Shown one piece after another: positions 37,961-42,812 of a stretch of 42,812 nucleotides of DNA (position 1 is the stretch's first letter; every line of letters starts with the position of its first letter). Made by a program: the position numbers and the translations under genes. The stretch comes from JBGQMW01 sp963769845. GTDB lineage: Archaea; Thermoproteota; Bathyarchaeia; Bathyarchaeales; Bathycorpusculaceae. The stretch spans positions 1 through 42,812 of the forward strand of contig CAVYNL010000014.1 in the NCBI GenBank assembly GCA_963769845.1, given 5' to 3'. Below the pieces are notes generated by a model, which did no database searches, was not told the DNA's origin, and saw only the letters and a list, made by a program, of their open reading frames with translations.

Positions 37961-38527
37961 TCAAGATTCTCCTTTGCCTTGTTGACGTTTCTCTTTTTGA
38001 CGTTTCTTGTATGTGATGTAGTCTGCTAGGTTAGAGAGCGTCAATGGAAGATATTGACTTTTATCATTTAGATCGATGAGAAAGCTGCTCATCTGATCAG
38101 CTATTGCCGAGGGATGATGTTTTATCTTGTTGAGGTGCTCCGTGTACGTTGAATAGTCTTCATGAAAGGCGACAACGACCCTGTCAGCATTTAAGCCTAT
38201 ACCACTCATCCCAACTATCATTGACATTGGGTCTTTCCACAATGTTTGACGAACCTGTTTTCTAATTTCCTTCAGCTTTTCTTCAGGAATGGGCTCTTTC
38301 AGTTTTGCGAATTCTACAGACATGATCCCAAATCCAAGTTTGGCGAAATCAGGTATCATGGTGTATTCTTTTATCACTCCCTCCTTCTCCAACTTCTTCA
38401 CCGTCCTGCTTACCGTTGGCTGAGAAACACCGAGAACCTTTGCAAGTTCCCTATCACTTCTGCGACTATTCTTCATAAGCTCACAAACTAGCTTCCACTC
38501 AACTTCTTTCAAAATTGCCACCTTCAA
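37961..38527 (-). CDS. Lrp/AsnC family transcription regulator
   Basis: 188 residues. The N-terminal winged helix-turn-helix matches AsnC type: ELMKNSRRSDRELAKVLGVS then QPTVSRTVKKLEKEGVIKEY. The C-terminal part is shorter on typical RAM-domain landmarks and longer in total (usual Lrp about 150), ending in a very basic tail KKRQKEKRQQGKGES. Start is TTG at 38527 or TTG at 38512, the latter with GGTGG at good distance. A 17-base palindrome overlaps the start region. Carried in the accessory region, between repeat copies 1 and 2. Confidence 0.82.
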   Translation of the reverse strand: MKVAILKEVEWKLVCELMKNSRRSDRELAKVLGVSQPTVSRTVKKLEKEGVIKEYTMIPDFAKLGFGIMSVEFAKLKEPIPEEKLKEIRKQVRQTLWKDPMSMIVGMSGIGLNADRVVVAFHEDYSTYTEHLNKIKHHPSAIADQMSSFLIDLNDKSQYLPLTLSNLADYITYKKRQKEKRQQGKGES

Positions 38528-38539
38528 TACATTATTGAA
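38523..38539. promoter_or_regulatory. Palindrome over the AsnC-type gene start, candidate operator
   Basis: TTCAATA-CAT-TATTGAA is a perfect 7+7 inverted repeat with a 3-base spacer. It covers the TTG at 38527 and the bases just upstream. Lrp/AsnC proteins commonly bind such dyads and repress their own genes, so autoregulation is a reasonable inference. Confidence 0.5.
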
Positions 38540-38705
38540 TGAGACACCTGCAACCTAAAAAAAGCTTCTATGGACAGCATATTGCTTCCAGAACGTACTT
38601 CTCAATACTAGCAAGTTCTGAATGTGTAATACACGCCCTCTCATGCATGGAAACAACAACATAGCAGAATACCAGTATGCCCTATGCATGCACCAGTTAG
38701 AACTA

Positions 38706-38736
38706 CGATGAAAAACTTCTAGGGACTCCCTGAAAT
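38706..38736 (+). repeat. Dispersed repeat, copy 2
   Basis: Identical over 31 bases to copy 1 and in the same orientation. It lies 10 bases beyond the stop of the membrane-anchored protein gene and about 180 bases upstream of the AsnC-type gene start. The upstream ACTACGATGAAAA is shared with copy 3. Confidence 0.88.
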
Positions 38737-38746
38737 CTTTGAAGCT

Positions 38747-39244
38747 TTAGGCTTTTGATTGCTGAAGTTTCTGTTCTCTCTTCCTCATTTCATAGTAGAG
38801 ATATTCAAACTGGTCAAAAAGTGTTGGGAAGTGATATTCCTTTCTCATACCTTCTACGAGAGGTTTCATCTTCTCCCACACTTCAGAAATGGGAAAAATC
38901 TGATTAATGAGAGAGGCATCTATGAGCTTGTTTCTGTAAAGAGTCCCGATTTCTTCGAAGAAGTTGCCCATTGTCATAAACGACATGGGAACTTCTTTCT
39001 TAGAAATGGGTTTTCCATACCTTTTCACAAAGTCATCGTAGTCTTTAAACTCAACTTCTAAGGTATCCACAAAAGCTTCTAGGAATTGTCTGCTCGTAGA
39101 GAATTCAGAGGAGAGTCTGGTTACCAGTTCTGTTTTTCTTTGCTTGACCAGATGCCTAAGCTCCAGAACAGTAAGGACAACACCGACCAACACACCTGCA
39201 GCAGCAACAATAGCTGAAATAGAAGGTATGTCCAGTTCAAACAT
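38747..39244 (-). CDS. Membrane-anchored protein, DUF4760-like
   Basis: 165 residues. One N-terminal membrane helix (SAIVAAAGVLVGVVLTVLEL), then a cytoplasmic helical domain with the FFEEIGTLYRNKLIDASLIN block typical of DUF4760-type proteins, whose function is unknown. Charged C-terminus. The assignment is from memory of the family pattern. Same strand as the GNAT gene 129 bases upstream. Confidence 0.6.
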   Translation of the reverse strand: MFELDIPSISAIVAAAGVLVGVVLTVLELRHLVKQRKTELVTRLSSEFSTSRQFLEAFVDTLEVEFKDYDDFVKRYGKPISKKEVPMSFMTMGNFFEEIGTLYRNKLIDASLINQIFPISEVWEKMKPLVEGMRKEYHFPTLFDQFEYLYYEMRKREQKLQQSKA

Positions 39245-39373
39245 TCTATATCACTTAGAAAATCAGATTGTGTGTATTCATTATTAAAGCCTCCATCATC
39301 AACTATGAAGAGAACATCACATAGGAAAGAAGCTCAACTATAGTTCTATATGTTAATAACAGACAGAATCCTA

Positions 39374-39967
39374 CTATTTCTTCTCGGTTCTTGTTAGTAT
39401 CTTTGGTTCTTTCCATTCTTCTCTCAGAATGCTGTAGAGGCAGCCGTCTCTCCATTCTCCCCAGAAGAAGGCATCTTTCCGAACTACTCCTTCCTTCTTG
39501 AAACCAGCTTTTCCCAAGACCTTCTGAGAACCTTCATTTCTCACATCAGTATGAGCTTGAACACGAACTATGTCCTTTGAAAGAAACAAGTAGTCAACCA
39601 TTATCATTACAGCTTCAGAACAGTAGCCTTTCTTCCTTTCACTCGGCAGTACAGCATAGCCTATTTCCTGTGCCCTTCCCCGTGGTCTATGAAATATATT
39701 ACCGACCTTGCTGCCATCCTTCCTCTCTATAAAGAACCATCTTTCATCAGGAGACGGGTTTTCATACATTTTCTGCAAGTCTGCCTTGGACATCTGCCAA
39801 AGAGGATTGTACTCACCGAAAAAGTCAAGGTTGTTAAGCCATTCTCCAACCAGTGGCAAATCCTCTTTCTCCACAACCCTCAGATTCACATTCTTACCTT
39901 CAAGCAATCTCTCACCATTTGTCGTGTTCTCTGTATCAGTTCTTATGACTTGTGGAAGAATCTCCAA
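39374..39967 (-). CDS. GNAT family N-acetyltransferase (RimJ/RimL-like)
   Basis: 197 codons from TTG at 39967; homology begins at LLEGKNVNLRVVEKEDLPLV, and a TTG at 39907 with GGTGAG just upstream is the more likely start. EIGYAVLPSERKKGYCSEAV is the acetyl-CoA-binding motif A; ALGKAGF-like KVLGKAGFKKEGVVRKDAFF and WRDGCLYSILREEW follow, as in RimJ/RimL enzymes acting on N-termini or small molecules. Substrate unknown. Repeat copy 3 begins 20 bases upstream of the longer start. Confidence 0.82.
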   Translation of the reverse strand: MEILPQVIRTDTENTTNGERLLEGKNVNLRVVEKEDLPLVGEWLNNLDFFGEYNPLWQMSKADLQKMYENPSPDERWFFIERKDGSKVGNIFHRPRGRAQEIGYAVLPSERKKGYCSEAVMIMVDYLFLSKDIVRVQAHTDVRNEGSQKVLGKAGFKKEGVVRKDAFFWGEWRDGCLYSILREEWKEPKILTRTEKK

Positions 39968-39986
39968 GCATAGTTGGTCTGTACTA

Positions 39987-40013
39987 CGATGAAAAACTTC
40001 TAGAGACTTCCTA
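39987..40013 (+). repeat. Dispersed repeat, copy 3 (diverged)
   Basis: Matches copies 1 and 2 over the first 18 bases and then diverges in the palindromic core (AGAGACTTCCT instead of AGGGACTCCCT). Same orientation. It shares ACTACGATG at its left side with copy 2. Positioned between the GNAT gene start and the rightward gene at 40078. Confidence 0.75.
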
Positions 40014-40077
40014 ACGATTGATGCCAGCCATTGACATAGGCATTATTCTACAAGAATTATAGAGGAGAGTTCTATTT

Positions 40078-41220
40078 ATGTCGGAGAAGAGTAGGTTGAA
40101 AACTGGTTTGACATATTTGGAGAAGGCACTTTCCAGTAACCTAGAGCTGAGAGAATTAGTCTTGGGAAACTACATAGATGAGTACTTGAAGATTCTTGAA
40201 GGGCTGCTTGAGGAATTATACAACAATGCTTGCAAAGGCATTGAGCTCAAAATGCATGAGACTGCTCCAGATTTGTTCAGATTTCAGTCCACTGTATCAG
40301 AGCTGGAATTTGCCAGATATTTTGTGAGAAGCAATATGCATGTTGGGCTTCTGTCTAGCAATGTTTTCCAAGGAAGAAAGGCTCCGGGCATCTATGCTAA
40401 GAGCAATTCAAGAGAATATTTTGTTGAAGTAAAGAATATTCAGTTTGATGATGAAGACTACAATTTTGGAAAGGAAATTGCCGCCACTCTCAATTCCCTT
40501 GGCCTACATTTTATGGTAATAGTGAAATCACTTGTGTCTCTGGCCACTCTCACTTATACGTATCAAACAAGAGAGCAGAAGGAAGTTCTCTGCAAGAAAT
40601 CTTTGGATGAGTTCAAGGATGCTCTGAAGGATTCGTCATCTGACTCTTCTCCAATCACTGTTCAGACAACTATTGCCAAGGTGGAATTGCATCCAACCAA
40701 GATAGGTAAGTCCTATATGGGAATCGGTGCAATGGCCCAAGCCATCGGTGAACCATTAGACTACAGAGACAAAGTGAGGGATGATATTAAGGAAAAAAGC
40801 AAGAAAAGAGAGGAATGGATTGACAATGAGCTTTATAGATTCTACATAGTTGCCATTGATGATGATACCATGTTCTTCTACATAGACAGACACAACATGG
40901 AGCTCTTTGGCACTTCCACTTACTACACTCCTCCTCTGGCTGTCCCAGATGCCAAGATTACTCCACAAGTTGAGAAGGCAATAAAGAATGGCTGGACTGA
41001 CTATCTGCAAAGAATGTGTGTGTTGCCCAACAATAGATGTGTGATTCTGGAAGAAAATAGAGGCCTATTCTTTTCTGAGCCCCTCATGAAGAATGTCTCA
41101 GCAGTTTTGGTACAGCATAACAATGTTTTTTATCTGGTGGCAAATCCATTTGCAGAAGACGGAATCAACAGCCCCGATATATTTCAGGAGCTGAAAAACT
41201 GCTCAATTGCATGGGAATAA
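40078..41220 (+). CDS. Uncharacterised protein with possible PD-(D/E)XK nuclease-like core
   Basis: 380 residues, AT-rich codon use unlike the left part of the window. Residues about 80-135 run SELEFARYFVRSNMHVGLL, then KAPGIYAKSNSREYFVEVKN. The glutamate and the EVK spacing resemble the PD-(D/E)XK fold, but the usual Asp after Pro is Gly here, so catalysis is doubtful. The rest is not recognised. ATG at 40078 with GAGGAGAG upstream. Followed by a clear hairpin terminator. Its place in the element would fit a defence or maintenance role, which is inference only. Confidence 0.6.
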   Translation: MSEKSRLKTGLTYLEKALSSNLELRELVLGNYIDEYLKILEGLLEELYNNACKGIELKMHETAPDLFRFQSTVSELEFARYFVRSNMHVGLLSSNVFQGRKAPGIYAKSNSREYFVEVKNIQFDDEDYNFGKEIAATLNSLGLHFMVIVKSLVSLATLTYTYQTREQKEVLCKKSLDEFKDALKDSSSDSSPITVQTTIAKVELHPTKIGKSYMGIGAMAQAIGEPLDYRDKVRDDIKEKSKKREEWIDNELYRFYIVAIDDDTMFFYIDRHNMELFGTSTYYTPPLAVPDAKITPQVEKAIKNGWTDYLQRMCVLPNNRCVILEENRGLFFSEPLMKNVSAVLVQHNNVFYLVANPFAEDGINSPDIFQELKNCSIAWE

Positions 41221-41250
41221 TCGAGTATAGGCATAATTCCAAAGCTAGCT

Positions 41251-41270
41251 AGGCTTTCACAAAGCCTTTT
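41251..41270 (+). terminator. Hairpin with T tract after the 380-residue gene
   Basis: AGGCTTT-CAC-AAAGCCT followed by TTTCCTTTC, 30 bases beyond the stop at 41220. A bacterial-style hairpin is not needed in archaea, but the T-rich tail fits termination. Confidence 0.5.
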
Positions 41271-41370
41271 CCTTTCTTCCTGAATTTCATGAATGAAATG
41301 AAAACCTCATCATCATAGTTTTCTTGACCACTGCTAAGATTCTTTGAACAGTGATTGAAAGTTGGGGGGT

Positions 41371-42178
41371 TCAGAAATCAACTATTCTTAAGCCTGAGTG
41401 ATCGGAGTTGTTTATTATTCCATTCAGAAGACTTGGATCAAGCCTTGGAAACCATTTGTTGAGGTAGCTTGAATCAACTCGTGAAAGCGCCCTCTGCACT
41501 GGCTCAAAAACGGAACTGAAGTCAAGCTTAGAAAACTTGTCTAAGAGCTTATGAGTGTCAAATGCAATTACCTCATCTTCCACTGGAATGATGATGTTAT
41601 CGTCAGACACTGCAATAACGTTTGGTGAGCTTTTGGAGGAGTTCTTCCTCCTTATTTCTTGCACCAGCGGAAGCAATCTCCGTACTTTAGTTCGGTAGAA
41701 TGTTTTCTGACAGATGCCTCTTGCTACTTGAAGCATGTCCATTGTCATTCTTTCTCTATTTGGCATGAACTCTTCTTTCCAAGTACTAGACACAAAGTCT
41801 GGAAAGACCAGAACATCCTCATCGCCTGCAGGTGTGCAGTAGTTGAAGCTCTCAAGAAATTCGTCTGCAAATCCCATCCAGTGTTCTGAAGAGAAAGTAC
41901 TGGCGTCAACGTCCTCATGAATCGCCAGTTTGTGACTACTCCAATGTCCATGTATTAATGGCAGTTCAGGGGGTCTAGGCTGGTGTATAGACAGTTTCAA
42001 TCCTACATCTGGAATTGGAAGAATCAGGTAGGCATCTTTTGAAATCTGATTCAGAACGAACTTGAAGAGCTTCCAGTAAGTATTTCCGTATTGTAGTCCA
42101 ACTTCGAATTCTCTTGATGTCCTTACTATTTGTTATCCCAATTGTTACAATCCCTCCAAAACTATAAACTTTCTTCAC
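41371..42178 (-). CDS. Uncharacterised protein, frame slip near its start
   Basis: About 268 residues when two frames are joined. The start MKKVYSFGGIVTIGITNSKD (ATG at 42178) runs into another frame near 42105-42125, which continues SREFEVGLQYGNTYWKLFKF and then LILPIPDVGLKLSIHQPRPP to 41371. The two together read as one protein, so a single-base error or mutation is likely. No domain recognised; the short HGHWSSHKLAIH stretch has several histidines. AT-rich accessory gene. Confidence 0.5.
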
Positions 42179-42490
42179 ATTGTATGGTGAACCCGTGTTT
42201 TGGTAGTATTCTAGATAGGAAACAGAGATTTCGAAAAAAAGGATTGAGCGCGCGCGTTATGACTTATATTTAAAATCATGGGACAATGGCAGTTTCACCT
42301 ACTTATTGACTGTTTTAATTGAACACGAATACCAAGAATAAATAACGTGACCAAGTTGTCGCCAGAGCCCTTTCCAAAACTTAGCCCCTGAGAGTGTTGA
42401 CAGAACCATAAAAAAAGAAGAGGAAACTCTGCTACTTTCGTTTCCTGAACAGCTTGGATGTATGACTGTACACAACAGTTAAATTCTGAA
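42179..42490. other. Intergenic stretch between divergent accessory genes
   Basis: Contains a GCGCGCGCG block at about 42247-42256, a TATA-like CTTATATTTAAAA near 42264-42276 that points rightwards, and a palindrome ACTGT-ACACA-ACAGT at 42465-42479. A possible short frame from GTG near 42345 (TKLSPEPFPKLSP, then after a one-base slip ESVDRTIKKEEETLLLSF) ends at about 42483; it may be a broken small gene but I cannot establish it. Confidence 0.4.
42465..42479. promoter_or_regulatory. Palindrome before the right-edge gene, candidate operator
   Basis: ACTGT-ACACA-ACAGT ends 11 bases before the ATG at 42491. Its left 11 bases recur exactly at 42728-42738 and 42750-42760, and a near copy lies at about 42502-42514. 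Confidence 0.35.
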
Positions 42491-42812
42491 ATGAGTAGAT
42501 TGCTATACACAACAGATGGAGGAAAGAAGGACTTGCCTAGAGTCGAATGCATCAAGTGTGGTAGAATCGGTAACTTGACAATAAAGAAAACTAAGAGTCA
42601 TGGAGCAACGTATGAATACTATTATGTTCAGCACTATTTGAAAGAAAGCGATAAAATAGAGTGGTGCTATTTGGGTTCTTACGAAGGGCTACCAAGGGAG
42701 TATGAAAGAATACTGCAGAAAGAAGGAACTGTACACAACGAGAAACAGCACTGTACACAAAATGTCTTGAAACCAAATAACCTTAAATCAAGCCCTACTA
42801 ATCAAAACAAGA
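42491..42812 (+). CDS. Zinc-ribbon-containing accessory protein, cut by window edge
   Basis: At least 107 residues, open at the right edge. Starts MSRLLYTTDGGKKDLPRVEC, then CIKCGRIGNLTIKK with a cysteine pair that suits a zinc ribbon, then YYYVQHYLKESDKIEWCYLG. Similar short N-terminal modules are common in archaeal mobile-element and island proteins (from memory). The part after residue 85 looks like a linker. Function unknown. Confidence 0.6.
   Translation, partial: MSRLLYTTDGGKKDLPRVECIKCGRIGNLTIKKTKSHGATYEYYYVQHYLKESDKIEWCYLGSYEGLPREYERILQKEGTVHNEKQHCTQNVLKPNNLKSSPTNQNK

Noticed and set aside
37851..40013. CRISPR array
   Set aside because: Only three repeat copies separated by 0.8-1.3 kb of coding sequence; no regular spacers or cas genes.

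Overview
The window reads as chromosomal DNA of an archaeon, most likely an uncultured lineage of the Thermoproteota/Bathyarchaeia kind. The lineage is my inference. The archaeal assignment is well supported: archaeal EF-1alpha, ribosomal protein S30e, an archaeal 23S rRNA flanked by a long processing stem, an archaeal-type CCA-adding enzyme, a UPF0200/UPF0201 pair, a tRNA-Leu with a short intron in the anticodon stem, and TATA-like boxes about 25-30 bases before many starts. The size (42.8 kb) would fit a fosmid insert. At least nine single-base frame breaks, several in homopolymers, lie in otherwise well conserved genes between 1 and 15 kb and at the right end. Many may be sequencing errors.

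Left part (1-7 kb): a class II HMG-CoA reductase cut by the window edge and broken by three frame slips; a DUF998 membrane protein; a leftward cluster of UPF0200 kinase-like protein, UPF0201 protein and a metallo-beta-lactamase nuclease-like protein; then rightward thpR (RNA 2',3'-cyclic phosphodiesterase) and cca, which meet uppP tail to tail. This is largely an RNA-metabolism neighbourhood.

7-18 kb: an uncharacterised protein, a second MBL hydrolase with a small downstream partner, a 1-Cys peroxiredoxin, and then a compact NHEJ operon: primase-polymerase domain, Ku, and a ligase fused to a 3'-phosphoesterase, with an overlapping DUF72 gene. It is followed by an unknown protein, a B12-binding radical SAM enzyme, a Bcp/PrxQ peroxiredoxin, a nitroreductase and a DUF1028-TPR protein.

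18-33 kb: a glycyl radical enzyme whose active-site residues match trans-4-hydroxyproline dehydratase (HypD), with its activase; homoserine dehydrogenase; an overlapping L-2-hydroxyglutarate oxidase-like/Ldh2-like pair; a tiny YHS protein; EF-1alpha; a TGS GTPase; an amidohydrolase; S30e; intron-containing tRNA-Leu(CAG); a TudS-like protein, a HAD phosphatase, an SCP2 protein, two very small membrane proteins and a radical SAM protein.

33.6-37.1 kb: a 23S rRNA on the minus strand with its own promoter and processing stem. No 16S or 5S is seen beside it.

37.1 kb to the right edge: a visibly AT-richer accessory region that begins inside the anticodon loop of a tRNA-Thr(TGT) gene, of which only the 5' half is present. 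The tRNA half runs in frame into a decayed archaeal tyrosine integrase that has lost its middle. Beyond it lie an AsnC/Lrp regulator, a membrane-anchored protein, a GNAT acetyltransferase, a possible PD-(D/E)XK protein, an unknown frame-broken gene and a truncated zinc-ribbon protein. Three same-oriented copies of a dispersed repeat of about 31 bp with a palindromic core separate these genes into cassette-like blocks. This is the least explained structure in the window.
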